Counted from the first letter of the stretch, positions 29,556-38,660 are shown. The stretch: 64,000 nucleotides of DNA from Deltaproteobacteria bacterium (GCA_005774545.1 VAUL01000003.1:62001-126000), one strand, 5' to 3'. A program made the numbers and translations. The notes: generated by a model not told the origin, from the letters alone.

Positions 29556-30320
29556 TCAGGACGGAGTGGCATGCGCGCCATTCGACGGCTGGCCCTCATC
29601 GCGCAGCACCAGCACCACGCCGGTTTCCCGCCCGACCTGACTGGTCAGCGGCGCCATGGTCAGGCTGACCAGCAACTGCCGGCCAACCATGTTGGTCATC
29701 TGCATGCGGTAGATCTCGCCCAGGCAGCGCTGCTCCACGATCTCCTGGAACTGGCGGGCGACGCGACAATCCTCACTGGCGGCCAGTTCGTCGAGGGTCT
29801 TGCCGACTACGTCCTTGTCGCAGGCCAGCATACGCCGGGCCGAGTCGTTGACATCCACCAGGCGGAAGGCTTCATCGAACACCAGAATCCCTTCCTGGAT
29901 GCTCTGGAAAACCGCCGCCATCCGCAGGCGAAAGGTTTCCTGTTCGTCGAGCAGAGCCTTGCGTTCGAGCGCCCGCCGGGCGATCCGCAGCAGCTCATCC
30001 TGGTGAACCGGCTTGGTCAGATAATCGAACGCGCCGAGCCGCACCGCTTCGGCAGCAGTGGCGATCTCGGGGGCACCGGTAATCATGACCACCGGGCAGT
30101 TCGGGTTGGTCTCGCGCACATAGCGCAGCATCTGCATGCCGCTTTCCCGGCCGAGCAGGATATCGAGAAAGACGGTATCATAGGTCGTCGCCTCGGCGAG
30201 ATTCAGCGCGTCCTTAAGGGATGGCGCCGTATCGACCCGGTACCCCGCATCGGTAAGAAAGGCATCAAAGGTAAAGCGAATGCTCTCTTCGTCATCAACC
30301 ACCAGGATGCGCTGTGTCAT
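29556..30320 (-). CDS. REC-PAS response regulator without output domain
   Basis: 254 aa. The receiver ([15 protein letters not shown], phospho-Asp in [13 protein letters not shown], Lys in YLTKPVHQ) and one PAS domain ([15 protein letters not shown] onward) are clearly paralogous to the first half of the sigma-54 activator that follows, but no AAA or HTH part is present. The frame has a proper start (GAAGGAGGACCAGAAGTC before ATG 30320) and stop, so it does not look like a recent truncation. Plausible roles are competing for phosphate from, or bridging, the upstream membrane kinase and the activator, for example by PAS-PAS dimerisation with it. A sigma-54-like site lies 56 bases upstream. Confidence 0.85.
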   Translation of the reverse strand: MTQRILVVDDEESIRFTFDAFLTDAGYRVDTAPSLKDALNLAEATTYDTVFLDILLGRESGMQMLRYVRETNPNCPVVMITGAPEIATAAEAVRLGAFDYLTKPVHQDELLRIARRALERKALLDEQETFRLRMAAVFQSIQEGILVFDEAFRLVDVNDSARRMLACDKDVVGKTLDELAASEDCRVARQFQEIVEQRCLGEIYRMQMTNMVGRQLLVSLTMAPLTSQVGRETGVVLVLRDEGQPSNGAHATPS

Positions 30321-30375
30321 GACTTCTGGTCCTCCTTCGCGTAAATGGTCAGTTGGAAATACAGCAAAACCGCTT

Positions 30376-30391
30376 TGCAATTGTCGGGCCC
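30376..30391 (-). promoter_or_regulatory. Sigma-54-like promoter for REC-PAS / activator genes
   Basis: Minus-strand GGGCCCGACAATTGCA keeps GG at -24, C-CG, and a perfect TTGCA at -12 with correct spacing; two mismatches lie in the -24 block. It occupies the 100-base gap between the membrane kinase and the REC-PAS gene, which would let the activator control its own synthesis. Confidence 0.45.
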
Positions 30392-30420
30392 GATTGAAAA
30401 CCGTGACCATTGCACCAGAA

Positions 30421-33042
30421 CTACGGAGACGTCGCGCCACCTGAAGCCACGGCGGATACCGGCAGATCGACGGTCACCTCCGTCCAGGCACCGTGCTCGC
30501 TGGCGATCTTCAGCAGCCCCCCGTGTTTTTTGGCAATGTCGAAGCTGATGCTCAACCCCAGGCCGGTGCCGACACCGGCCGGCTTGGTGGTCACGAACGG
30601 GTTCAGTACCCGTTCAAGCAGTTCCGGGGGGATGCCGGTGCCATGGTCCCTGACCTTCAGCCGGATATGGGGACGCCCGTCCCGCTCGACCTGACGGCCG
30701 CTGATCGCGAGAATCTTGTCGGCATGGGCACCGGGATATTTCTCGGCCAGAGCATGGCGGGCATTGCTGATCAGGTTGAGGAACAACTGCTGCAGCTGGT
30801 GATTGCGGCTCTCGATGCCGGGCAGGTCGTTCGGCAGGTCGAGGCGCAGTTCGATCATGTCCTTGCGCAGCTGCGATTCGCAAAGGGACAGCGCCTCGGC
30901 GAGCGCTTCGCGAATCGACACCGTCTGCGGATCGCTGCTCCCCTCGCGGGCAAATGTCAGCAGCTCGCGGACGATCGTGGCGATGCGGTCCCCTTCCTTG
31001 ATGATGCGCTGCGCCAGGTCGCGGTCGCGCGAATTCTCCGCGGCATGATTGAGAATCAGCTGGGCATAGTTGATGACGCCGCTGATCGGGTTATTGATCT
31101 CGTGGGCCACGCCGGCCGCCAGTTCGCCAAGGGCCGCCAGCCGGCTGGCGCGGCTGCGCTGCAGTTCGTTTTCCAGTGTTTCGGTAATGTCTTCGGCGAT
31201 CAGCACGACCTGCGCCACCATTTCCTCCGCCTTGACCGGGAAGACCCGCAGGCTCCAGGTGACTCCGTAACGGTCGACGAGTTCTCCGATCTCGCGGCGT
31301 CCGGAAGCAAAGCAACGCAGGACCGGACAATCCGGGCATTTTTCGAAGTCATCGGCCGGCATGGCGAAACAGCAGCCGCAGCGGGGCGAACCGCCACCGC
31401 CCGCCTCGCCGTCGTCGCCTCCGGCGTTGGTCCAGACGACCTGCAGGCTGGGCGACATCAGGTAAATCCGGTCGGTAATCCCTTCGAGCAGCGCCGAAAA
31501 CTGCTGGAACAGCTCCTGGTAGCGCAGCTTGCCGATGCGCAGCGACGCCTCGGCGACCTTGAGCCTGGTCACGTCGGCGAAGGTCAGGACGACGGCACTG
31601 ATCTCGCCATGCAGCGACCATTGCGCCCGGCTGTTCATCTGCAGCCAGAGTTCACGGCCGTCGGGAGCACAGAATCCGACCAGCTGATTGTTGGTGTCGG
31701 TTCCGGAAGCAAGGGTCGCGTTGGAGGGATAGTCGGCCGGCAGAATCGCCGTCCCGTCTTCGCGGATCATCTGCCACTGTTCCGGGAGCAGTTCGCGGCC
31801 GACGATTTCCCGCCGGGAAAGGGAGAAGATCCGCTCGGCGGCCTCATTGCAGTCGATGACCCTGCCGTCGGGGCTGATGATCAGCATCCCCTCCCCCATC
31901 CCGGCAAGCAGCGAGCGGAACCGCTCCTCGCTGGCCCTCAGGAAGGTTTCGCGCTCCATGACGGCGGCCCCCATCTCCAGGAAGTTGGCCGCCAGATCGT
32001 CCAGTTCGGCATAACCGTAACGCCCCACCTCCCCCAGCCGCCGATAGTCGCCGCTCGCCACGCCCCGCGTGCCGTCGCGCAGAATCCGCAGCGGCCGGAC
32101 AACCTGGCGCGCCTGCCAGAAGGCGATCCCGCCGGCAAGCAGAACGGCCGCCACCAGAGTACCCAGCAGGATGCTCCCCAGTCGCCGGGCATCGTGCAGG
32201 GCCACTTCGCGCGACAGCGAAGCGTGGACCGCCCAGCCGGTTTGCCGGACGACGGCAACGCTCTCCAGCAGGCTGCCGTCCTCATGCGTCTTGCCGGCAG
32301 TCTCGATGCCGGAAGCCAGCGCCACATGGATTTCCTGGTGATGCAGGTAGTTGCCACGCTCTACGGCCAATTGCTGGTCGGTATGCGCAATCAGCGTGCC
32401 GCGGTGATCGGTGACGGCAAAGACCATGTCGTCGTCCCGCTGGCGATTTTGCAGGTAGCTTGACAGCCGGTCGAGATTCACCGTCCCCAGGAGAAAGCCG
32501 TCGGCAAGCGGCAGCAGCATCATGACCGATGGCTTGCCGGTGGCGAGGGAAACGAAGGTATCCGATACGGTGACATAAGCCCCGTTCGAACCCACAGTCG
32601 TCAATTGCCGGCGCTGACCGCCGTTCAGCAGCCCGAGACCGGAGAAATCAAGCTGCATCAGATCACGTCGCCGGGTCGCCATAAAATCCGGCAAACCGAG
32701 GCTGGCGACACGCATCTTCCTGTCGAGCAGGTAGAGCGCCTCGAAATATTCCGACTGGTTGGCCGCGAATTGCAGGAAGGGATCGATTTCCGAGGGCGCC
32801 ATGACCTGCAGCTTTCCGACGGAATTGCCGATCAGGACGAGGTTGGAGCCGACCCGGTCGGAAAATTCGCCGACCTGGTCGCGAATGCTGACGGCTTGGC
32901 GGTGAAGATCGGCGTGCGCGTCCGCGAGCTGCCGGTCGACGAGAAAACGGTAGGCTAACCACCCGCAGAGCACCAACGGCAGAGTGGCCGCGGCGATGAA
33001 CCTCAGGATGAGTACGCTCTTCAGGGTGGAGGGGCGGGCCAT
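30421..33042 (-). CDS. Membrane sensor histidine kinase (Cache-HAMP-PAS-HK)
   Basis: 873 aa. TM1 about 10-30, a large periplasmic Cache-type region to about 285, TM2 (LLGTLVAAVLLAGGIAFW), then HAMP. At least two PAS domains follow; the last carries a Cys cluster (Cys555, 557, 558, 569, 572, 577, including CPDC) of a kind seen in some PAS kinases that may hold metal or sense redox. HisKA has His647 in AHEINNPISGVINY; HATPase has N-box NLISNARHALAE, G1 DHGTGIPPE and GTGLGLSISFDI. The start lies 2 bases after the stop of the substrate-binding lipoprotein gene, and REC-PAS and sigma-54-activator genes follow. This suggests a binding-protein to kinase to regulator chain. Confidence 0.9.
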   Translation of the reverse strand: MARPSTLKSVLILRFIAAATLPLVLCGWLAYRFLVDRQLADAHADLHRQAVSIRDQVGEFSDRVGSNLVLIGNSVGKLQVMAPSEIDPFLQFAANQSEYFEALYLLDRKMRVASLGLPDFMATRRRDLMQLDFSGLGLLNGGQRRQLTTVGSNGAYVTVSDTFVSLATGKPSVMMLLPLADGFLLGTVNLDRLSSYLQNRQRDDDMVFAVTDHRGTLIAHTDQQLAVERGNYLHHQEIHVALASGIETAGKTHEDGSLLESVAVVRQTGWAVHASLSREVALHDARRLGSILLGTLVAAVLLAGGIAFWQARQVVRPLRILRDGTRGVASGDYRRLGEVGRYGYAELDDLAANFLEMGAAVMERETFLRASEERFRSLLAGMGEGMLIISPDGRVIDCNEAAERIFSLSRREIVGRELLPEQWQMIREDGTAILPADYPSNATLASGTDTNNQLVGFCAPDGRELWLQMNSRAQWSLHGEISAVVLTFADVTRLKVAEASLRIGKLRYQELFQQFSALLEGITDRIYLMSPSLQVVWTNAGGDDGEAGGGGSPRCGCCFAMPADDFEKCPDCPVLRCFASGRREIGELVDRYGVTWSLRVFPVKAEEMVAQVVLIAEDITETLENELQRSRASRLAALGELAAGVAHEINNPISGVINYAQLILNHAAENSRDRDLAQRIIKEGDRIATIVRELLTFAREGSSDPQTVSIREALAEALSLCESQLRKDMIELRLDLPNDLPGIESRNHQLQQLFLNLISNARHALAEKYPGAHADKILAISGRQVERDGRPHIRLKVRDHGTGIPPELLERVLNPFVTTKPAGVGTGLGLSISFDIAKKHGGLLKIASEHGAWTEVTVDLPVSAVASGGATSP

Positions 33043-33044
33043 GA

Positions 33045-34181
33045 TCAGTCGAGAGTCGCGAAACGGCCGTCGCGGATGACGGCCAGGAAGGTCTCCCGCT
33101 CGGGGTCGCCGAAGCGGTTGAGACGAACGTCTCCCTGCAAGCCGGCGAAGGATCCGACGCCGAGCAGGGCCTCCTTCAGTCCGGCACGCTGCGGATTGCG
33201 TTCCATGGCGGCGAACAGGCCGGTGGCCGCCTCGTAGGCCAGAACCGCGGCAAATGACGGCTGATAGCCGAAACGCCTTTCGAAGTTCTCCATGAAGGCA
33301 CGATGGCGCGACGCCCGGCTTGCCGGATTGTAGGTCACGAACGAGGACATCTCCTCGACCGCCTTGCCGCCGAAGTTGATTACGTCGCTGGTATTGGCCC
33401 ACTCGGAGGAGAAGAGGGCAACCCCGCTGCCGAGTTTGCGCACCTGCTGGGCGATCAGCGCCGTATCCATCGCCCCGCTCAACAGCAGCAGCGCGTCGGG
33501 TTTGGCCGCGAGCATCCGCTCGGCGAGGGGGAACAACCCGCCTTCGCGCCCCGAGGTGAAACGCTCGACGTGAACGATCCTTCCGCCGCCGGCCTCGAAG
33601 GGGCGGCGGAAGGATTCCAGCCAGTCCTCGGTATAGGCGGCATTGGCAGTATCCACGCTGACCGCGAAATTTTTCAGCCCGTGGCGCAGCGCATGCTCGG
33701 CGAGCTTTCCGGCGTTGACCCTGAGCGGCATCGTCACGCGGAAGAAGTAATCGTCCTGATCGTTGAAACGGTTGGACGTCACCGTCGGGCTGATCATCAG
33801 GATCTGCCGCGCGTTGATCACCGGATGCATGGCGGCTGCGACCGAACTGGTCATCGGGCCGATGATCGCCACTGCATCGCCGGCGGCCAGTTCCTCTGCC
33901 AACTTCTTGGCGGTTTCGGCATCCTGCCGGTCGTCACGGACAAGGACCTCGAGCTGCCGTCCCGCGATCCCGCCGGCCCGGTTCACCTCTTCGACCGCCA
34001 GCAGCACCCCGTCGCGCCCGGCGACGCCGAGCCCCGCCACCCGTCCGGTCAGACCGCCGACATAGCCGATCCTGAGCGGCGACGACTCTCGACCGCAGCC
34101 GGCAGTCGCCAGCGCCAGCATGCCGGCAGTCGCCAGCGCCAGCAAACGTTTCCCCATGGTCGATACGGCGAAATGCCTCAT
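33045..34181 (-). CDS. Branched-chain-amino-acid-type substrate-binding lipoprotein
   Basis: 378 aa. Signal peptide with lipobox ATAGC, so it is an exported lipoprotein. The mature part is a type-1 periplasmic binding fold (LivJ-like): RIGYVGGLTGRVAGLGV, GAVAIIGPMTSSVAAAM-type core (GDAVAIIGPMTSSVAAAM), LMISPTVTSNRF, and VLAYEAATGLFAAMER. No permease or ATPase genes are present. It is coupled by 2 bases to a Cache-type histidine kinase gene, so ligand sensing rather than uptake is likely. Substrate class (amino acid, amide or aromatic acid) is open. ATG 34181 follows GGGGGGGCA; an internal ATG at 34157 is possible. The hydrophobic core of the signal peptide contains a 24-bp tandem duplication. 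Confidence 0.85.
   Translation of the reverse strand: MRHFAVSTMGKRLLALATAGMLALATAGCGRESSPLRIGYVGGLTGRVAGLGVAGRDGVLLAVEEVNRAGGIAGRQLEVLVRDDRQDAETAKKLAEELAAGDAVAIIGPMTSSVAAAMHPVINARQILMISPTVTSNRFNDQDDYFFRVTMPLRVNAGKLAEHALRHGLKNFAVSVDTANAAYTEDWLESFRRPFEAGGGRIVHVERFTSGREGGLFPLAERMLAAKPDALLLLSGAMDTALIAQQVRKLGSGVALFSSEWANTSDVINFGGKAVEEMSSFVTYNPASRASRHRAFMENFERRFGYQPSFAAVLAYEAATGLFAAMERNPQRAGLKEALLGVGSFAGLQGDVRLNRFGDPERETFLAVIRDGRFATLD
34098..34144. repeat. 24-bp tandem duplication in signal peptide
   Basis: A 23-base unit (GCCGGCAGTCGCCAGCGCCA plus GCA) occurs at 34098-34120 and 34122-34144, period 24. It encodes LALATAG twice in the hydrophobic core of the lipoprotein signal sequence and keeps frame. 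Confidence 0.85.
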
Positions 34182-34298
34182 TGCCCCCCCACGGAAGCGA
34201 CGGAAGAACGAATCCCCGATGGAAAGCCAGTCAAGCATGCCTATATCCCCGCGCCGCTACCGCGTCAAGACCAACCGGCACCGCCCGCGGAACAGTCG

Positions 34299-35168
34299 TC
34301 AGACCCTGACGTAGACCGAAGGCGCCATCTGCCTCAACGGCAGATTCAGTCCGAGAAGCGTTTCCGAGTGTCCGAGGAACAGAAAGCTCCCCTTCTCGAG
34401 ATAGCCGGCGAAGCGCGTCAGCAACCGCTCCTGGGTCTGACGGTCGAAATAGATCAGGACGTTGCGGCAGAAAATCACGTCGAACGACTCCCGCAAACCG
34501 TAGTCGGCATCCATGAAATTCAGCCGCCTGAACCGCACCTGGCTTCTCAGTTCCGGCACGATCCGCACCTGGCGCTGGGCCGGGTCCTTCGACCTGAGCA
34601 GGTACTTGCGCCGCAATGCCGCGGGCACCGGCTCGGCCTTTTCCTCGGCGTAAATCCCCCGGGCCGCCTTGTCCAGAACATCCGTCGAAATATCGGTACC
34701 GAGAATCTCGAAACGAAAACCGGGATGGGTCGCCTGAAATTCGCTCAGCACCATGGCCAGGGTATACGGCTCCTTGCCGGTCGAACAGCCTGCGCTCCAC
34801 ACGCGCAACGGACGCGACACCCCGGCCTCGTCCCGGACAATCAGTTCCGGCAGGGCCGAGCGGACGAGAAAATCGAAGTGGGCCGGTTCGCGGAAAAAGT
34901 CGGTCTTGTTGGTGGTGACTACATCGATCAGCCGGATCAGCTCCCCTTCCGGCTCCCGGCCGCTGAAAATCAGTTCGGCATATTCCTCGAAGCTCCCCAG
35001 GCCGAGCGCACGCAGGCGCTTGCGCAGCCGCGCCTCGAGCATGCTCTGCTTATGCGCCGGCAGTTTGATCCCGCACTGGTCGTAGACCAGCCGGCTGAAG
35101 CGTTCGAAGTCGCGGCTGGTCAGGCGCAGATCAAAATGACGCAGCAATTGCGACGGGTTTTCGGCCAC
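34299..35168 (-). CDS. cheR: Chemotaxis protein methyltransferase CheR
   Basis: 289 aa. Methylates receptor glutamates with S-adenosylmethionine. An N-terminal helical domain (LTSRDFERFSRLVYDQCGIK) precedes the SAM-binding fold: VWSAGCSTGKEPYTLAMVL, FEILGTDISTDVLDKA, FRRLNFMDADYGLRESFDVIFCRNVLIYF (in part) and FLFLGHSETL. The start is probably GTG 35168, since AGGAGGGG lies 7 bases upstream and the homology starts there. The receptors of the cluster end in aromatic tether-like peptides that could dock it. It follows cheY by 74 bases and precedes the binding-protein/kinase genes, on the same strand. Confidence 0.95.
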   Translation of the reverse strand: MAENPSQLLRHFDLRLTSRDFERFSRLVYDQCGIKLPAHKQSMLEARLRKRLRALGLGSFEEYAELIFSGREPEGELIRLIDVVTTNKTDFFREPAHFDFLVRSALPELIVRDEAGVSRPLRVWSAGCSTGKEPYTLAMVLSEFQATHPGFRFEILGTDISTDVLDKAARGIYAEEKAEPVPAALRRKYLLRSKDPAQRQVRIVPELRSQVRFRRLNFMDADYGLRESFDVIFCRNVLIYFDRQTQERLLTRFAGYLEKGSFLFLGHSETLLGLNLPLRQMAPSVYVRV

Positions 35169-35242
35169 GTGGCGGCCCCTCCTGTTTTGCTGGGCTCCGG
35201 GACTGCCGCCCGGGTGCAATCACAAAGGACAAAAAACAGCAG

Positions 35243-35611
35243 TCAGTTGCCGAGGAGAATCCTGACCACCTTCAGCATCTGGTCGGGGCGAAACGGCTTG
35301 ACGATCCAGCCCGCGGCGCCGCCGACCTTCCCGGCCCGCTTCTTGTCCTCGGCAAGTTCCGTGGTCAGCATCAGAAACGGTGTGAAACGAAAGGCCGGAT
35401 TCTGGCGCACGGCCGACAGCAGCCCCAACCCGTCGAGATTGGGCATGTTCAGATCGGAGATGAGCATATCGACCCTTTCCCCGGCCAGTTTGGCCAGAGC
35501 ATCGACGCCGTCGATCGCCGGCAGGATCCGGTAACCGGCGGCGCTCAGGGTCATGCGCAGGGATTCTCTCACTGTCGCCGAATCATCGACCACCATGATG
35601 CACTTGGACAT
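35243..35611 (-). CDS. cheY: Chemotaxis response regulator CheY (copy 2)
   Basis: 122-aa receiver. VMVVDDSATVRESL-type acidic pair, phospho-Asp in MLISDLNMPNLDG, Thr in LMLTTELA and Lys in GWIVKPFRPDQM. It is a close paralogue of the CheY next to cheA (same DDSATVR, DLNMPN and GWIVKPF blocks) but differs in helices 1 and 4. ATAGGAGGCTGTC precedes ATG 35611. It is the first gene of the region and has a very good sigma-54 promoter 111 bases upstream. Confidence 0.96.
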   Translation of the reverse strand: MSKCIMVVDDSATVRESLRMTLSAAGYRILPAIDGVDALAKLAGERVDMLISDLNMPNLDGLGLLSAVRQNPAFRFTPFLMLTTELAEDKKRAGKVGGAAGWIVKPFRPDQMLKVVRILLGN

Positions 35612-35721
35612 GACAGCCTCCTATCCAATGCTGGATTCCCGATCAATCGAATGACATGGTCAAAAACCTGCTGCTGTTCGGCCGCTCCGCCCCTTTGCCG
35701 GAAGGGCCAACTTCCTGAAGA

Positions 35722-35737
35722 AGCATTTTCCATGCCA
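35722..35737 (-). promoter_or_regulatory. Sigma-54 promoter for cheY-cheR operon
   Basis: Minus-strand TGGCATGGAAAATGCT: TGGCA and G at -24, ATGCT at -12, exact spacing, in an intergenic region (35612-35866) that otherwise holds no gene I can support. No copy of the CACACATG pair was seen upstream of it. Confidence 0.75.
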
Positions 35738-35866
35738 CCGGAAACCCCGGAGGTATTGCAAAAAAACGCCATTAAATCGAAAACTTATCTTGATTTACCC
35801 GCCCCCTGCCGCACGGTCGGGGCCCCCGGGGTTCCTTTAAGGCCCTGTCATTTCCCCGGGCATCCG

Positions 35867-37318
35867 CTATTTGACGATTTTAACCCGCTGCCCCGCAGAC
35901 AAGCGGTCGGAGAGCTGCAGTTCGTTCATCCAGGCCACCCGCGGCCACAGCTCCCGGTCAACCTGCTGTTCCTGAAGGAAGTTTTCAAGGGTCGTCGCCC
36001 TGGTCACCGGTCTGACGAGCAGGCGCTGCGGCTGCCGGTTCAGCCTGGCCTTGTCGACAAGCGGGGCGAGGCTGGCGGCGGGCTGCCCCAGCGTTGCGGA
36101 CAACTGCGGGAAAACCGCTTCGTCGGCCAGACCGTGAAAGACGAGAACCTCACCGCCCTTCTGCACGAAGTGCGATACGACCTTGGCCCGCTGCTGCCCG
36201 TCGACAACGACGGAGATTATTTCCCGGGCCTTCATGCCGTTGACGGTCCGCTCCCCCGACTGCTGCACACCGGCCTTCATCGACGACACGAATGCTCCGG
36301 CAACCGCATCGACCGTCCCCTTCTCGACACTGAACAAGACGACGCCGGATTTTTGCGGATGGGTCATCTGCACCCGGCTCCCCTCGCGCGCAAAGCTCCA
36401 CTGGGCAGGGATGCGAAACTGCACCTGGTATTGCGGCAGGTAGAACCACTCCCCTTCGCGGAACCCCTGGCGCGGATCCTCACCGTAGACGAGGCCGTCG
36501 ATTCTGGCGAGGTAAGCGTCGCCATTGATCCGGTAATTCCTGGCGGGAAGACGAGATCGCCACTGTGCGGTCTGGGTGCGCACCGCGGCCTCGCGGTCAA
36601 CCGGGCTGGGATGCGTGGAAAACCATTCCGGCAGGGCGCCGCCGCCCCCCCCTTCGAGGGTCTGCTGCCGCTCCAGCGTCACGAAGAAATCCGCCATGCG
36701 GTTGGCGTCGTAACCGCCTTTCGTGGCATATTCGACGGCAAGGGCATCGGCCTGGCGCTCATCGTCACGGCTGTACTTGAGGAAGAGCAGGCCGGTCCCG
36801 ACCTCGAGCAGCGGACCGAGGACCTTGCCGTAACTGCCGGCAAGCGAAGCGCCAAGCTGGACGCCGAGACCGGTCAGCAGCGACTGGCTGTACTTGCGGG
36901 CCGAGTGGCGGGCGGTGACATGGCCGATTTCGTGGGCCAGAACCCCGGCCAGTTCGGCTTCGTCGTTCACCACGGCCAACAGGCCGCGGGTGACGAAAAT
37001 ATAGCCGCCGGGGGCGGCGAAAGCGTTGACCACGGGAGAATCCATGACCTGGAACTGCCAGTCGAGGGCCGGCCGATGAGAAAGCTGCGCCAGGGGGCGG
37101 GCCACACCGTTGACGTAATCCTGCAGAGCGGCATTGTCGTAGACCCCGTATTCCTCGACCACCGCCCCCCTGGTCCGGTCGCCCAGCTGCCGCTCCTCCT
37201 GCTCGCTGACCAGCATCAGTTCGCTCTGCCCCGTCACCGGATTGACCGCACAGCCGCAAAGAGCCGTGGAACAGAGCAGAACCAGGCCGGTCAGACGCCG
37301 CAACCATCGCTCCTTCAT
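35867..37318 (-). CDS. M48-family metalloprotease lipoprotein with C-terminal extension
   Basis: 483 aa. Lipoprotein signal (LLCSTALCGC) and Zn-protease motif LAHEIGHVTARHSARK (HExxH) with the downstream Glu region SRDDERQADALAVEYA, as in BepA/LoiP-type periplasmic proteases of envelope quality control. Residues to about 270 form the protease. The C-terminal 200 residues (IPAQWSFAREGSRVQMTHPQ onward) include an RVKIVK end reminiscent of a LysM-like tail, as seen in long members of the family. ATG 37318 follows GAGGTGAGGCA. It is transcribed away from the next gene (37500, plus) and ends 130 bases before the sigma-54 promoter of cheY. Confidence 0.9.
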   Translation of the reverse strand: MKERWLRRLTGLVLLCSTALCGCAVNPVTGQSELMLVSEQEERQLGDRTRGAVVEEYGVYDNAALQDYVNGVARPLAQLSHRPALDWQFQVMDSPVVNAFAAPGGYIFVTRGLLAVVNDEAELAGVLAHEIGHVTARHSARKYSQSLLTGLGVQLGASLAGSYGKVLGPLLEVGTGLLFLKYSRDDERQADALAVEYATKGGYDANRMADFFVTLERQQTLEGGGGGALPEWFSTHPSPVDREAAVRTQTAQWRSRLPARNYRINGDAYLARIDGLVYGEDPRQGFREGEWFYLPQYQVQFRIPAQWSFAREGSRVQMTHPQKSGVVLFSVEKGTVDAVAGAFVSSMKAGVQQSGERTVNGMKAREIISVVVDGQQRAKVVSHFVQKGGEVLVFHGLADEAVFPQLSATLGQPAASLAPLVDKARLNRQPQRLLVRPVTRATTLENFLQEQQVDRELWPRVAWMNELQLSDRLSAGQRVKIVK

Positions 37319-37425
37319 TGCCTCACCTCGTTTCATGAATTCGCTTCGTCCTCGACGGACAAGGCCGGCGCCCCATGATACTCGCGACGGCCCATCACGC
37401 CAAGCAATTAAGCGGTTTCGGCTCT

Positions 37426-37453
37426 TTGCAGGCAGCGCTCGCTGTGATAGGAT
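37426..37453 (+). promoter_or_regulatory. Possible sigma-70 promoter for secreted protein-comEC
   Basis: TTGCAG (37426-37431) and TAGGAT (37448-37453), spaced 16 bases, lie 47 bases before the start at 37500. Both hexamers are imperfect. Confidence 0.35.
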
Positions 37454-37499
37454 GGCACGGTGAACAATGTGATGTCATAGAATGTCTGGAGGAAAGCCA

Positions 37500-38654
37500 A
37501 TGACCCGTCTGCCCATGATCCGTCTGTCCGCCTGCCGAACATTCGCATCCGCCACCGTGATGGCCGCGGTTCTCGTCCTGTTGCCGGTGCCCGCCCGGGC
37601 CCTGACCCAGCACGACTGGATGGTCGCCCTGGTGGACAGCCTGGGCCGCTTGTTCGGCCTCCCGGACCAGCCGAAACCTGAGGATTACATTAACATCCTG
37701 CAGGGGAAGCGCAAGCTGCGGCTCGAAGCCGAAACCGTTCATGCCGCCGGCGACGGGACCACGACCATGACGCTCGTCAACTTCGGACCGTTCAGCGGCC
37801 CGGGGTGGCTCATGGGCGCCGGCGAACCGATCAGCGTCCACCTGCATTTCATCCTCCCCCTCGACGGGCGCTATCGGGTCGCCATCGCCGCCCGCCGGCC
37901 GGGGCATTCCGTTGCCATCGGCGGACAGATTTTCAGCGTCGACGCCGACCCCCTGAAACTCGTCAGGGTGGAGGTCGGCGAACTCTTCCTGGGTGCCGGC
38001 CACCAGGAGGTCGTCGTCACCCTGCCGCCGGGCGGCGGCCTCGACTATCTCGAACTGAGCGCCGCCAACCTGCCGGCCATCGCCCCCCAAAACGGTTGGC
38101 AACCGCAGGCTCCGCTGACCTGGGACGTCCTCGCCTCCACCGCCCTGCAGGCCCTCGGGCTTGGCCGGGACCTGCCGCTGACCGACCGGCTCCTGACCGT
38201 CGAAGCAGAGTCCCTCACCGAAACCGGCGGAGCCCGGGTCGTCGAGGACGTCCATCTCGGCCGGCCGAGCGAGGGACGCTGGCGGCGAGCGGCGACGCAA
38301 CCGGCAACGCTTGCCGTCCCGCTCCTCATCGACGAGCCCGGTTTTTACGACATCGGCCTGACGGCCATGGGGACGAGAATCGACATCCTGCTCAACGGCC
38401 ACCTGGAACTGGCCCTGGACGGCAAGCCCTACCTCGACACGGTCGCCCTGCCGACCCTCTTCCTGCCGAAAGGCGAGTCGCGCCTTGACGTCACCGTGCC
38501 GCCCGGAGGCGGTCTCGACCGCGTCACCGTCAGGGCCCGCCAATCCAGCCAGGCCGCCCTGGCCGCCGTACTCGGGCTGCCGGCCGGCGACACCCCCCCG
38601 ACTTCGGCCGACCTCGACCGCCTGACCGCACGCCTGTCATCCGCCAACCGCTGA
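37500..38654 (+). CDS. Secreted protein of unknown function with repeated beta-domains
   Basis: 384 aa. Signal peptide (ATVMAAVLVLLPVPARA). The mature protein has a short helical start and then two similar beta-rich units: each contains a hydrophobic strand pair and a shared peptide, LPPGGGLDYLELSA (about 180) and VPPGGGLDRVTVRA (about 345), and the lead LEAETVHAAG / VEAESLTETG. This internal repeat resembles carbohydrate-binding (CBM6-like) jelly-roll modules, but I cannot assign it firmly. GGAGGAAAGCCA precedes ATG 37500. Its stop lies 6 bases from the comEC start, so the two are probably co-transcribed; a link to DNA uptake is unproven. Confidence 0.75.
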   Translation: MTRLPMIRLSACRTFASATVMAAVLVLLPVPARALTQHDWMVALVDSLGRLFGLPDQPKPEDYINILQGKRKLRLEAETVHAAGDGTTTMTLVNFGPFSGPGWLMGAGEPISVHLHFILPLDGRYRVAIAARRPGHSVAIGGQIFSVDADPLKLVRVEVGELFLGAGHQEVVVTLPPGGGLDYLELSAANLPAIAPQNGWQPQAPLTWDVLASTALQALGLGRDLPLTDRLLTVEAESLTETGGARVVEDVHLGRPSEGRWRRAATQPATLAVPLLIDEPGFYDIGLTAMGTRIDILLNGHLELALDGKPYLDTVALPTLFLPKGESRLDVTVPPGGGLDRVTVRARQSSQAALAAVLGLPAGDTPPTSADLDRLTARLSSANR

Positions 38655-38660
38655 CCGCCG

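Noticed and set aside
29556-30320. REC-PAS gene as a broken sigma-54 activator
   Set aside because: It has a good ribosome site, a clean stop, and no AAA remnants before the next gene starts 10 bases later.
34762-34767. GTATAC inside cheR as another operator site
   Set aside because: It is a single half-like site in coding sequence, with no promoter nearby.
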